NCBI GenBank assembly: GCA_015039315.1
Contig: WIDE01000116.1
Span: 1-64,000 of the forward strand
DNA from: Clavulina sp. PMI_390
Taxonomy: Eukaryota; Basidiomycota; Agaricomycetes; Cantharellales; Hydnaceae
DNA: 64,000 nt
Direction: 5' to 3'
Part shown: positions 21,194 to 38,552 of the stretch, piece by piece
Layout of the letters: each line of letters opens with the position of its first letter
How positions within the stretch are numbered: the first letter of the stretch is position 1
Position numbers and translations under genes: made by a program
The notes under the pieces: model-generated
What the model was told of the DNA's origin: nothing
Seen by the model: only the letters and a program-made list of their open reading frames with translations
Database searches by the model: none

Positions 21194-22648
21194 ATGAGCT
21201 CATCGACAACCAACAAGAAAGCCAGGAGGCACTCTTCTAGCTACCGATCGGGCCCTGCCCGTCTTGATGCATCTTTTGTGCAGCGCGCCCAAAGCGACAT
21301 GGGCGACAGAGCCTCGGTCCAGGATATTTCCCTTGACCACGTCGAAGAAGCAGACGACTCGAGCGACGTCGAGGATGCCACGGCACCTCCGGCTGAATCT
21401 CCCATCCCAATCGAGGATCGTCCCACTCGGCCCTTGCCCACTTCCAAAGCCAGGCGGATCCTCGCTAACCCCACCCTTACCCCCATCCAGGCCACAGTAC
21501 CTAAAACTACTGCCCAAAAGGAGGCAAAACGTCATCTCATTGTTGTCCTAGAACAGGCTTGTCTCGAGGCGTATCGGGTCTCTTCTGGATCATCCTCGCG
21601 GGGAGGCAAGGATGGTAAGGACGCCAAGTATGCCCTCCTCAACTGCGACGACCACCAAGGCATTCTCGCCAAAACCGGGCGAGATATCGCCGACGCCCGC
21701 CCAGACATCACCCATCAGGTAAGCCGTATATCCTCTCCTATACGATCATTTCCACCTCATTCCTCAACCCTTGGCGCTCTGTATTAGTGTCTTCTCACCT
21801 TACTCGACTCTCCACTCAACAAGGCGGGACTACTTCAGGTATATGTCCACACGACCAAAGGTGTTCTGATCGAGATCAACCCCCACGTCCGCATCCCACG
21901 AACCTTCAAGAGATTTTCTGGTCTCATGGGTCAGCAATCGACTTATTGACTCTGCGAACTCTGCGTTCACAGTCTGAATCTAACAAATTTCCCTGGATAG
22001 TCCAATTGCTCCACAAACTACACATCAGGGGAGTCAACGGCTCCGAAAAACTTCTCAAAGTTATACGAGTGAGACCTCCACGCTAACAGCGTTGCTAGCC
22101 CTACCGCTAACAGTAACCACAGAATCCCGTGACAGACCATTTCCCCGTTAACACCCATAAAATTAGTAAATCATTGCTGCTTACACCTTGGATGCTTCAA
22201 CGTGCCTAACTCACTCGATCTATCACAGCTCTCTCTGGTGATGCCAAGACAGTCCGATTATCACAATACCTTCCAACACTTCCTGAGACTCACTCAATTG
22301 CTGTCTTTGTCGGTGCCATGGCCCGAGGGTACGTGCACTATCATATTCATAGTGCTCTTTCCTGACACTCAACCTTGCTCTCTCCGTGTAGGAAAGACAA
22401 CTTTGCCGACCACGTTGTGGACGAAAAAATTTCTATTAGCGAGTACGCTTTATCAGCATCTGTGTGTAACTTTCCCTCCCTCAGCCTACATTGTAGCCCT
22501 CATATGTCTTATCTTTCCTTGACAGGTCGCTTGTGGAAAGGTCTGCCCCCAATTTGCTACTTATTACGTTTCCTACACTAGACTCGTCACTGATTGCTTG
22601 CTCATACAGTTTTGCTGTGCCCTTGAAGAACTCTGGGACATCATATAA
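21194..22648 (+). CDS. EMG1: rRNA small subunit pseudouridine methyltransferase Nep1
   Basis: Emg1/Nep1 is a SPOUT methyltransferase that N1-methylates a hypermodified pseudouridine in 18S rRNA and is needed for 40S assembly in the nucleolus. The real start is ATG 21194 ([18 protein letters not shown]); an upstream GTG at 21113 is not a start. A basic and acidic linker precedes [13 protein letters not shown], then Leu-Asn-Cys-Asp-Asp-His-Gln-Gly and Arg-Pro-Asp-Ile-Thr-His-Gln. Later exons give [33 protein letters not shown] and the end Leu-Glu-Glu-Leu-Trp-Asp-Ile-Ile (stop 22646-22648). About eight exons; conserved motifs complete. Confidence 0.92.
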
Positions 22649-22721
22649 TAATGTTTTGTTCCTGTTGTTGATTGCTGTTTCAAATTTTCTGTGTTGACAA
22701 GGTATTGATTGCATGGATGCG

Positions 22722-25209
22722 CTACCCAAGCTGTAATTCTTCTAAGAAGCTGGTTAAATCTTCCTTGTTTACTTCAACAACGCTAGTGTCAAAGGTCCCG
22801 TGTCGTGTTCGCGCATTTGATCGAGCCTTTGCCTCAATGAACGCGACCCCAAAGTGGCTAGCAAGCATAGAACACCTTGGTTAGCCTAGGCCGTTGATAA
22901 GAGCGCGCTTCCTTACTTTTTACGAACGTCACCAAATTCTGTCGTAGGTGTCACACCGACTACAAGATACGAGCCGGATTTCTCATCTAGGCACGCTACG
23001 ACGAGAGGGAGCTGCTTGCGTTTCCCTTGCTTGGCTTGGAATGCAACATGCCTATCTCTCAAGGCATCAGTTAGCCATAGCCCAAGACGCGAGAGCGTTG
23101 CAGGATGGCAGAACGTTAATAATTCTGGTCCTTCCTTGAGAATAGCGAGTCGGAAAGACTTGAGGGTTCTGACCGCATGCTTGTCAATGAGTGATGACCC
23201 TTGTCGAATTATAGCTCGCTGGAGGGCCATGGATAACGGCAGAGCTTGTTGGACGAGCGATATGCTGTCATATATTAACTTCGTTAGCGTTCCGGCCACC
23301 CTAATTTTGAGTGTGCGAACTCACTCTGGGCCCAGGGCATCGAACGCAACCCAGAAGTTGCGGATCCACCACTGCTCAGTCGCACTTCCAGAGCCGTCAG
23401 CCCCTAAGATATCATCATCGCCGGTCCCAGTATCAGGCTGCCCTGCCCTCCAACTACTTGTCGCAGCACCGTTGGATTGCGCCGCCGAACTTCGTTTCAG
23501 ATCCCACACTCTCCCGCCTCCAAACCACTCTCCACCGCCCTGACCACCCACTATCTCGACCTCAAGGCGCACACCCCCAGCCGCTTGTGAAAGCGCAGAA
23601 ACGCTTTCAACGACATCTGCAGCACACAAGGGCTGCGATCGGAACCCGAACGACCGCACGAAAGAGGGGTACGCGACATCGACGAGGCCGTACTCAGGAG
23701 CAATGGTGTCGATTTGTTGTCGCAATCGATGTTTTAGGCCCATATTCATATGTTGGTAAGTCTGTTGGCATTGTTCAAGTGAAAACCTATAGGGAAGGGT
23801 CCGACTAAGATTAGTAGTTCGTGTTGTCAAGGCCAGAAAAAATCAGTACCCCATCTTGGCTAAAAGACCTTGCAACTTTTTGCGTCCTTTCTCCTGCCAT
23901 ATTCCCAGCTTGTTAGCCACATAGCTTGAATGGTACATTGAATCGTAGAGATTCCAGTGTCGGAAGAGAGTGAAGCGTAGCTCCTCTGACAGCCTAATTT
24001 GAGTATCGTCTGCGTCCACAGTATGATTGGAACTCTCTTCGGGAGGGTTCAACCGCGCGACTTCATCGACATACATGCCGTGAAACATGTCATATTTGTC
24101 TCGAGATATTCGAGAGGTGATGAATTGGTAGGTGAGGCCGAGGATCGATAGCCTGAAATATAGATAAGGCACCAGATGCAAACGAATAAAGGCTCAAATT
24201 GAACTCCACACCAGAGAAGGTCATTATCAGCGCGTTTTAGTAGGGTTGTGAGCACATATACCGTGCCAGCAGCGCTCTGCCCATACCACCGTCCAGAGTT
24301 GTAGTGTTTGTCAATGACAGCTTGGTGCTGCCTTCGCTGTTCGCGCGTTACTCTGCCTTCCTGGAGATATGAGTTCAGCTTCAAGCACCATTAGAGTGAA
24401 TGTCGCCCTCCTGACCTCATTTCGTCGTCGTCGCTTGCGTCGTCTTGCCTTGTGAGTATGGCCTGGTTCAGATCCTAGCTCGTCGTCGGAGGGGTTTGGT
24501 TCCTCTTCTTCCTCCCCGAACTCCTCGTCATCATTACTATCATCGTCATCGGAAAAGTCTTCAGATCCAGATCCAGAGTCATCATCTGGCTCTTGCTGAG
24601 GCATCACATCAACATGCTTGATCCACAATTTATTGTAAAGATATCGCATACCGACAGCACACCATATGATTCCCTCTCTTTCTCTAGTTTTGTGACTCCC
24701 CCATCATCCCATACAAGGATGCGTTGAGCCTCGGTATGTTGACCAAACAGGTTTTGCAAGTTCTGGGGACGGTTAGAATCGATCACATGAATATTGACAT
24801 GGGGACTGAATTCGCCAAACCACTCGGGGGATGTGAGGTCAAGTAAGGCGCCGATGTTGATGAGCACCAAAGCACATAGCTTGTGGTATGAATGAATACT
24901 GTGGTAAGTGCTTCGATCGATAGCTCCGTAATCTCGACAGACCTCGGCGCGTTCTAGGAGCTCATTACGAACCTCCTCTAATCCTGGGTATCCAGAGACC
25001 GGAATGATACGATACGGCACGTCATCTTGTTTGAAAAGTGATGATAGCATACGCGCCGCGCAGAGCGCGTCAACCTCCGGAGCAACGAGTAATACAACAG
25101 ACGCAACAGCTTGCGATGGAGATCGGCGACGTGCAGCTAGAATTGAGCGATATGCCGCATCATATGTCTTTTGGCGAGGACTGGTCGTAGTCGCGGAAGC
25201 GTAAACCAT
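22722..25209 (-). CDS. CDC45: DNA replication initiation protein Cdc45
   Basis: Cdc45 is the DHH-fold scaffold of the CMG replicative helicase. From ATG 25209 (MVYASATTTSPRQKTYDAAY) the first exon carries Pro-Glu-Val-Asp-Ala-Leu-Cys-Ala-Ala-Arg-Met-Leu, Ile-Pro-Val-Ser-Gly-Tyr and Val-Leu-Ile-Asn-Ile-Gly-Ala. An acidic Asp/Glu/Ser stretch follows near 24480-24590, with a basic Arg-Arg-Lys-Arg cluster right after it, typical of the family. The C-terminal exon pairs give Gly-Ser-Tyr-Leu-Val-Val-Gly-Val and, after the last intron, His-Phe-Gly-Val-Ala-Phe-Ile-Glu-Ala...Phe-Asp-Thr-Ser-Val-Val-Glu-Val with stop at 22724-22722. About eight exons. The 3' end faces EMG1 with only 73 bp between stop codons. 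Confidence 0.93.
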
Positions 25210-25319
25210 AGCGAGGGTGGTTCACGACCCGATACATAACCAAATAAAAATAACGCGCACACAACCTTTGCCTGTGACTGACAAAAAGCGTACTAGAAGA
25301 AAATAAAGGAATCATGGTA

Positions 25320-28139
25320 CTAATGTCCAGCTTTCTTAGCTCGCTCGATATGTGCCCGAAGCTTCTTCTGCTTGTCTCTAAGTGACGCCTTTTTCTTCCC
25401 TCGGACAGATCCGCTTGCCAGGATCATCATCAGGGGCTTTTGACGCGCCTTTTCACGGTTGGTGGTACTTGACCCAACAGTAGACTTCTGCTTGCCCTTG
25501 GAGGATCCGAATTTCTCTCTGCCTTCTCGTCCCTTCTGGATAGACTCCATGCGTTCCGCGTAATCTGCTTTTGCCTTCTTCCTGGGTCCCAAGATATCCA
25601 TCTCGGAAAGAAACACGTTTGGATCTTCGGCAGCGCGCTTGTTCGCCTCCAACTGAGAGATTTTACGTTTAGCCGCAGTACTCCCAGTTGTCTCCGAAGC
25701 CCTTTTCGCAGCCTCAAGTCGAAGATCGTTTATCAGAGCAAAATCGGCTGGCGTCAAGATCTTCAACGATTCGGAGTCAGCAATCACATCACGAAAGAGA
25801 AGCGACGGGGAAGCGTACTTTGTTGGTGGCTAACTCCATGACTGAGACAGAATCTACTGGTGTTTGTGGTTGCACCCCAGCAGCTGCGGGCTGGGTTGAG
25901 GTGGCAGCGCGCGGCTCGTCGTCATCGCTGTCACTGACTGAAACCTCAGGGCCGTCCGAGTCGACATCAATCCAGCTTCCTGAATCAGATGACCCCGACT
26001 CAGACTCCACATCCCACCCATCCCATCCTGCTTCATCATCTTCCTCTATTTCCTCGTCTCCATTTTCTTGCTTCTGCTCGTCCAGGAAGGCCTTCAAAAG
26101 GTCCAATCCGTCAATGGTCTGAGGGAGATTCGCTGAATGACCGAATGGCATGAGGGTGGCGGTATTGAGACCCATGGATGCCGCTTTCCCCTAGAACAGA
26201 AAGTCAGATCATGGGATGTTGATGTGATCGTGGGAGAAACGTACTCGTTCTCTCCTCTTCAAAAGCTCAGGGTTCACCTCCCGATAGAGTTGAAGGAGGC
26301 CTCGGGCAGCCGTGACGACACCTTTATCATTACTCTTGCGATACTCGATGAGATCGCTGAGGAGATCTTCTTCCATGCACCACGGCTGCCGACGACATAC
26401 TTCCCGGATTGCGTTGATGCCAGCTGCAATAACCTCAGGGCCAACCCCAGGGTGTACGAATTCCTTGGCCAGTTTATTGATCACTGGGACCAGAACATCC
26501 GGTGGAGTCAAATCATGAACAGATTGGGCGAGAGACACAAGGATGATAGTGACGCGGAGCTGGTGATAGGTTAAAAAGCTAGATGAAGTTGGTAAGCGAG
26601 CTGCAACGCGGCGCATAATGCAGTACGAACCGGATGATATAGCTGTAGAAGCCAAGAATGCAGAGTTTGTGCGCGCCCATGACCCTGCTCACGAGCTGCA
26701 TGTAAAGAATTTTATGATCGAGGGAGAATCGCTTATCTTGGATCCAAATGAGGGTCGCTCGGTGGATATCATGCGTGAGACTCACCATATCTACTGAGAC
26801 TTTCGTACAACTTCTCTCCAAACGTTTGGGGGTCATGCAAAAGTTGCAACGCAGGGAAATTGACAACGGCTTGTTTCTGTGCACGTTTATTCGCTGATTT
26901 CTGGACTCCAAAATTCATGAGTCGTTCGTCCCTACCTTGATGAAGATGGAAGGATCACCTTCTTTAGAGCCTTCACCGCTTTTGCTATTTTCTTGTCACC
27001 ACTCGTAGTGGTTTTCGTGATCGCTCGTTTCAACTGCAGGCTTCGTATCTCCTGTTGGGACTAGAAATACGATTGACATCTAGAAATATGGAGCCTATAG
27101 AGGTACATACATCGTTGTCCTCATCGTCCTCCTCGTCTTCATCATCTTCGCCCAAAAAAAAGTGAATGGCAGCATTTTGCACCTTCACATGGGGATGGAA
27201 GCAGGCGAGGGCAATGATAGAAACCGTCTTGGCATCATCCCTTTCAGTAAAAGAGAGTGTTCAGTTAGATTCTCAGCTGAACATTGTTGAGTCACTGACC
27301 AGACACCCTTCTTCCATAATTGTTTCGTCAGAGCTACCGCCCAGATTGCCTCATCATTCGTTGATGTTTTAGTGGCGTCACTGGGCTTCTGCCCTCGGAT
27401 GGTTCCTTTGTCCCCTTGTACCTCTGCGTCCATACCACGTTCCACCATTGTGAATAGGATCGCCTGGATCGCCCGATTCAGCTTGTGATTCTTCGATTTG
27501 GTATTGGCGACTCGGATGTCGGTAAGGATGGTGTTTCGGATGAAAGACCTAAGAGATGAGGACGTGGTGCGAGGTAAGATGGGGAAAAGCGTCTGTAAGA
27601 GCCTGGAGAGTAGACAGCAAAAAAGATGAGCCACAGTCACAAAATAGATAGCCTAGAACTTGCTCGAGTGAAGTTATGGCCGATTTGTTCCGCAGAAGCA
27701 CAAGATTGTGCACTAGAGCCACACGGATATCTTGAGATAAACTAGCATAGTTTTGGACCAGAAGGACGGATAGCTGTTTTGGGAAATTCGCGGCATCTTT
27801 TGGATAACAAGGGGTGACCTTTGTAACCTCACGTCAACGAAGCGATTATCCAGTAATGAGAGCTGCTCACTTGTGACAAGAACCCTATAAGCTCTCTGAA
27901 GCGCTTCGCATCGTCTTCGTCTTCCGGTTTCAACTCAAATATCCGTCGGATACTCTCAAAGTGATTTAGCTGCTGCAAAAACTATGGGAAGAGCAGGGGA
28001 CTTAGCAAACTAGACATGAAACGGAATCTAGAGGACCTACTTCTTCCCGATACCCTTCTGGATCTCTTTTTATGAGGTTCTGGAGCTGGGGGAGGTTTGC
28101 AGCAAGTAATGCACCTCGCGCTGTTTTCTTCTTGCCCAT
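25320..28139 (-). CDS. SDA1: Sda1, 60S ribosomal subunit biogenesis/export protein
   Basis: Sda1 is a nuclear protein required for late 60S maturation and export. The start MGKKKTARGALLAANLPQLQ (ATG 28139) has the family opening, with Leu-Pro-Gln-Leu-Gln-Asn-Leu-Ile-Lys-Arg-Asp-Pro. The middle is helical with several introns (a HEAT-like region around 26200-27650). An acidic tract lies near 25850-26100. The last exon holds Leu-Thr-Pro-Ala-Asp-Phe, Phe-Leu-Ser-Glu-Met-Asp-Ile-Leu-Gly-Pro-Arg-Lys-Lys, and a very basic C-terminus ending Ala-Lys-Lys-Ala-Gly-His. It lies 110 bp upstream of CDC45 on the same strand. Confidence 0.88.
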
Positions 28140-28401
28140 TGTTGGGTGTTATTGAACACTGACCTCGATCCAAAGCTCAACTCGGAGATGCGCACCTCAT
28201 CCGTCAGGTTTGCGAAACACGTCCATAAGGTCCTGATATCCTTCCCCAAGCGCGGGGGAGTGCATGGTGTGTGCTAGGCCCTGCTTCCAGTTATCCCTTT
28301 GAAGGCTGATCCCCCGTTACCTTATAGGGGAGCATACACCCCAGCCTCATCCTTCTGCCCCGAAAGAGATAAAGGACTCTTTCCAATCTTTTCTTGAGAA
28401 A

Positions 28402-28617
28402 ATGAATCAGTCGCGCTCCATCAGTACAAGTGCTCCGGCTGCCCCCGGTGTCCTTGACTTTTTCCAAGCTCCGGCTCGTCTGACGCAGCCCATCCCGTTG
28501 GAAGCACTGGAGATTGACCTGATAGAGGTGAGCAAGTCATGAATGACAATCCTCCGTATTCCAGCTGGCTTTCTAAAAAGATGATTCATTGTAATGTAGA
28601 GTGGTGGTGCACAATAA
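28402..28617 (+). CDS. Possible 47-residue orphan protein
   Basis: An ATG at 28402 opens a 42-codon exon beginning MNQSRSISTSAPAAPGVLDF and continuing with a Pro/Leu-rich stretch to Ile-Asp-Leu-Ile-Glu. A good donor (GAG|gtgagc) follows, and the nearest good acceptor (atgtag at 28599) gives only five more codons before TAA. A later acceptor (near 28770) could join a longer frame of about 75 residues reading Pro-Arg-Trp-Phe-Val-Thr-Pro-Asp-Glu-Ser, which would run into the 3' end of the proteasome gene on the other strand. I recognise no family for either version. No membrane helix is seen. It lies divergent from SDA1. Confidence 0.35.
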
Positions 28618-28978
28618 ATACGCCACGGGCTCGGCAACGCTATATTTTTGTAATACCCTAGAGTCCCTTGTGCTTGACTGCCTCGTCCTGAATCAACAAA
28701 TGCCCATTTCAGCAGTGATACTGCCTGCATTCTATTCCAGCTTCGCTGGCCCGCTCACTATGGCTAGCCCCGCTGGTTCGTTACACCTGACGAAAGCATT
28801 GAACAGCACTTCATTCGAAATCCACCGGGTCCCGTCAACCGTAGGCATCTACACTCTCAAGCTGTCAATAACGGGGTACATCTTGGACAATGGATTATGT
28901 TACATTGGACCAGAACATGTGGAGTATCGATTTGTGATGAGCGGTCGCAACTTCTCAATGTCATGCGGAAGTACTGCT
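28618..28978. other. Convergent stretch before the proteasome alpha-1 stop; no assigned gene
   Basis: About 360 bp between the possible small plus-strand gene and the stop codon of the proteasome gene. A plus-strand open frame from about 28601 runs through it, but it begins with a non-ATG codon and shows no recognisable family. It may contain the 3'UTRs of both genes, or a second exon of the orphan. Confidence 0.35.
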
Positions 28979-30133
28979 TTAATCTTTCTCCCCGTAAGCT
29001 ACTAGGTGTTGCTCCACCTCATCGTCTGACATCACTCGCCAGCTTCCTCTGGACTTTTCAGGTTCATCTTCGCTCACAGATACCAGTCCTATCTCAACTT
29101 CCCCGGCCTTGAAATCAGTGGAGTGGACAGTTGAAATGGTCTCGATGGCGAGCTAGACAAGGGCTAATGAGGGGGAAGCCAGAGCTCGAGGTAAGAAAAA
29201 GCTTACCTCGATGACTTGGTCGCGAGACAGCGATGCTCCGGCCAATGAGGGATCCCCGCTTCCCGCGAGTTTCTTCCACTTCTTTTCAAGAAGATTCATC
29301 GATTCTTGCTGTTTCTGACCAGCAGAAGTGGCATGGAAGCCAACGAAATATCCAGCGGGATCCAATTTGAAGATCTGGGGACCTTTCTCGGCGTCATGTC
29401 CAATGAGGATCATGGCTGTGTTTAGCAGAGATGACTCAGCCGTGTGACGTAAAAACGAGCTCGTTGTGCACCAAAGGAGACAGTGCTTACCGATTCCAAG
29501 AGGACGCATAGCAGCACGCTGTGTGTACACTTGATTGATATTTGCCAGCCGCCGAGCAAGAGCATCCGGAGTAATCTCATACCCATACTTATAGCGATGG
29601 TCTGCAGCTTCTTGTCGAGCCCGTGATATCTGGGCCCTGGCATCAGCTGGTGTTGAAGGCACTCGATCGTCAGGTCACAAGGCTCTCCTGAAAGCACGAA
29701 TCACCACACACCTAATAGACCTGTCATTACACAACCGATCGAAGGTGTTATGCTGAAAAGATGTGTTACTGTGGATGCATCCAATAGCTTGTCCTACAAA
29801 TCCATAGCGTTGAGTGGACGACGCGCAGCCCTACATAGATTGAGGAAGCCTCACGGGAATCTTCTTCTGGGTGATGACGACCGACGTGTCTTTGCCACGA
29901 ACAGCAACAGCGGTGTGGCCTGATCCCGAAATAGCCTTGAAGGCATATTCTGCAGATCGATGTCAGCGCAAATGCAGCGAAGAAATGGGTGGGCGTGAAA
30001 CGAACCGACTTGATACAATCGACCCTCAGGAGAGAAGACAGTAAGATAGCTAGGGGAAGGATTGTTTAGGTGTTTCATATGCTACCGAGGGGCGTTTGTA
30101 AAAGCCTAACCGATCGTAGGATGAGCGCGACAT
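28979..30133 (-). CDS. SCL1: 20S proteasome subunit alpha-1 (PSMA6 / Scl1)
   Basis: One of seven alpha-ring subunits gating the 20S core. From ATG 30133 the first exons give [21 protein letters not shown], the universal alpha signature. A 7-exon structure continues with [40 protein letters not shown] and Asp-Pro-Ala-Gly-Tyr-Phe-Val-Gly-Phe. The last exon ends Leu-Val-Ala-Tyr-Gly-Glu-Lys-Asp at 28979. Arg-Tyr-Lys-Tyr-Gly-Tyr identifies the alpha-1 type. It is divergent from RPC1 with 116 bp between start codons. Confidence 0.92.
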
Positions 30134-30249
30134 GTTGAGAGCTGACGCGTACGGATTGCGGCCTCGGGCACAATACTTCCACACAGTGACACAAACAAAC
30201 ACATCCCGTCTATTGGGCAACTCCGATCCCATCTTGGCGGCCGTCCGCT
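30134..30249. promoter_or_regulatory. Short shared promoter, proteasome alpha-1 / RPC1
   Basis: Only 116 bp separate the start codons of the two divergent genes, so both core promoters and leaders must fit here or extend into the genes. No TATA box is evident. I did not recognise a proteasome-associated control element. Confidence 0.4.
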
Positions 30250-35893
<5,644 letters not shown>

Positions 35894-36084
35894 ACTTCTC
35901 TGAGATGACGTCATTATTACTTTTCTTCCGCGCTTGCATCGCCTTTATTGTGTGCTTTCGTCGTCCGTTACGATACGCTCACCACAAAATCAGATCTACT
36001 GACAAGCTGAATCTTGTTGACACCGGAGGAATAAGCGCGTGACTCTAAACAACTCACGCACCCTGACACGCTCCAGACAAAAAA

Positions 36085-38436
36085 ATGGCAGCACACCCTC
36101 TTTCCACCTCATCAGGCGCACAACAAGCCAATTCGTCCTATAGAATTCTTGGAGATGAGAAACATGGCCGCATCCTGTGTCTTGCAGATGTTCGTGGCAG
36201 ATTATCGACCCTGAATGAACTCGCGGTTGAGACGGGTGCTGTTGCAATTATTCATACAGGCGACTTTGGGTTCTTTGGTATACTGTTCACCCATCTCTAA
36301 CCTAAAATCACCAGTGCTGACGTGTATTTACTCCTTGGCCTCCGCTAGACCGATCAAGTCTCGACAGAATCAATGACAGGTACGCGCGCCTGTCTACCAC
36401 AAGTGATCCTACGGGCGCGTTTCCGCGTCTCCTTCATCATGATTATTGCGATAGCCGGCACTTAAAGAATTTCTCTCTCTGACATGGCTGATTCTACGTA
36501 GGACTCTTCGGCATCTGATCCTATACTCCCCTCTGATTGCCAATTCGGAGCGCGACGAGTTGCTGGCTGACTCTACCAGTATCTCCAATCTTCGCGCTTC
36601 GATAGCCAACTCTCCAACCCCCCTCCTATCCGAGTTTCCCCAACTTCTCACTGGCGACATCAAGCTCTCCGTTCCAGTCTTCACTGTCTGGGGAGCTTGT
36701 GAAGATGTCACTATCCTGGAGAAGTTTCGCAATAGCGAATATCAGATAGATAACCTTCATATTCTTGATGAGGCCACTAGCCAGGCTCTGGATATTGGCG
36801 GTATCAAGTTGCGACTTCTGGGTCTTGGAGGAGCTCTCGTTCCACACAAATTGTTTGACAACGGAGACGGGCGCGCAACTATCGCTGGTGGTCAAGGGAC
36901 AATGTGGGCCACGGCGTTGCAAATTGGGGAGCTCGTTGACACCGCCCAGCGGTCGTATGACCAGTCCGAAACGCGGCTATTCATTTCTCATGCCTCTCCC
37001 GGACGTGAGGGGATCATAGCTCAGCTGGCGTTGGTGTTAAAAGCCGATCTGACGATCTCCGCTGGCCTCCATTTCCGCTATGCTTCCTCGTACAATGAGT
37101 TCAGCGTACAAAATGACATGGATGGATTCCGTCAGAAACTTGTCAGTGGTAGAGAGAATTTCAACCGAGTATGGGAGAATGTGAAAGGTCAAGTTGAGGC
37201 AGTCATCGAGTGAGCTTAATTTTGCACCCTCGTAAAGAAAACCATACCCATTGCTCATTTCTTCGTAGCGACAATCAACGTATTCTCCTTGAGAAATGTC
37301 TTTCAGTGGTCGAGCGTGTTCCAGCTGCACAACCGTCTGGGAATACTGCGGAGGAACCGGCATGGAAAAACTGTTGGAATTGGAACCTTTGTGATGCTGC
37401 ATACGGGCATTTGGTCCTCGAAATTAGGGAAGGTCGCGTGAGCTCTGAGCTAAAAAGCCAAGGTAGGGTTAGCATCTCAACCTTTCTGTATCTGCCTCCT
37501 CACCTGGCTTTTCTAGGCTTCAATTATGCGTATCGTCGAAAGACCCCTGCCCCTGCAGAGTCTACTGCTCCACCTTGTGAGTCTTCATACCAGAACTGCT
37601 GTCTCGGTTATGCTCATGTAGGTTGTAGCTTCACAAGCGCAAGTTGCTGGCGCCATTCCTCCAACAAATGGTGCTTCAACTTCGCCAGGTTCCCCAGCCC
37701 CTGAAAGCCCTGGACCAGATGGGAGGAAACGGCTATCAAAAGCGAACCAACCGAAGAAACCAACAGATGATACCCCCTTGACGGATGCGGAATCCAGCTT
37801 AGCTCCAGCGTCTTCCAAAGCGGCACCGCGTTCCCTAGCTGCATCTCCCGCTCCTTCCGCATCTGCCGGACGAGCGGACTTGGTTTCCCCGACAGACAGC
37901 ACAGGAGCTCGAACCCCGCTCACTGCGCGCCCCAAACGAAACCCATGGACTTTGTTCGTTAACTCCTTGCCCGTACCTGTCACTGAGGACGAAATTCGCG
38001 ATTTCTTTGGTCCTTCAGCCTCTAATGTTTGTGTTTCTCGCTGTAGCCAACATCTTCTCACCCTAACTTTTCCCATCATTAGATCACACACATTAAAATC
38101 CCAATTAATTTCCACAGTAAACAGCAAAAAGCTGTAGCTTTCGTGGAGTTTGGCGATAAGGACGCGATGGATGAAGCACTTGCCAAACACAATGAAGTTA
38201 GTCCTGAGCCTGGTTTGTGCAGGCCTTCGCTGCGATTACTAATTCCCTTGGTTTAGACCATCGGGGAAACTCATCCAAAGGTCGCTATCGCAACCGACAA
38301 CACTGAGTCTCCAAAACCAGCAGGACGAGGGAGTGGTCGTGGCGGGAGAGGCGGTTATCGCGGAGGATTTGGGGCAACACGGGGTGGCCGTCATGATGGA
38401 GGGGATTCTGGTGCAAGAAAGCCAGATGCCAAGTAG
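36085..38436 (+). CDS. DUF2433-type metallophosphatase-like protein with C-terminal RRM and RGG tail
   Basis: The N-terminal half (ATG 36085) resembles a calcineurin-like phosphoesterase fold: Ile-Leu-Cys-Leu-Ala-Asp-Val-Arg-Gly (about residues 30-38), His-Thr-Gly-Asp-Phe-Gly-Phe-Phe, Pro-Val-Phe-Thr-Val-Trp-Gly-Ala-Cys-Glu-Asp and Phe-Ile-Ser-His-Ala-Ser-Pro-Gly-Arg-Glu-Gly. The usual metal ligands are partly altered, as in the fungal DUF2433 family. A Pro/Ser/Ala-rich linker follows. Then comes an RNA-recognition motif: Thr-Leu-Phe-Val-Asn-Ser-Leu-Pro (RNP2-like, about 37950) and Ala-Val-Ala-Phe-Val-Glu-Phe (RNP1-like, about 38130). The end is an Arg-Gly-Gly-rich tail (38320-38400). It is probably an RNA-associated protein; no enzymatic activity can be claimed. 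Confidence 0.75.
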
Positions 38437-38552
38437 GGTTTCTCTTGGCTGAAAACCACCAATAGTTTAGCAGTAATCAGTGGTAGTGTTTGGTATTGCT
38501 TTGGTCGTAAATCACCTCACCTCCTGTTATGTTATGAGGATGACGAATCAGA

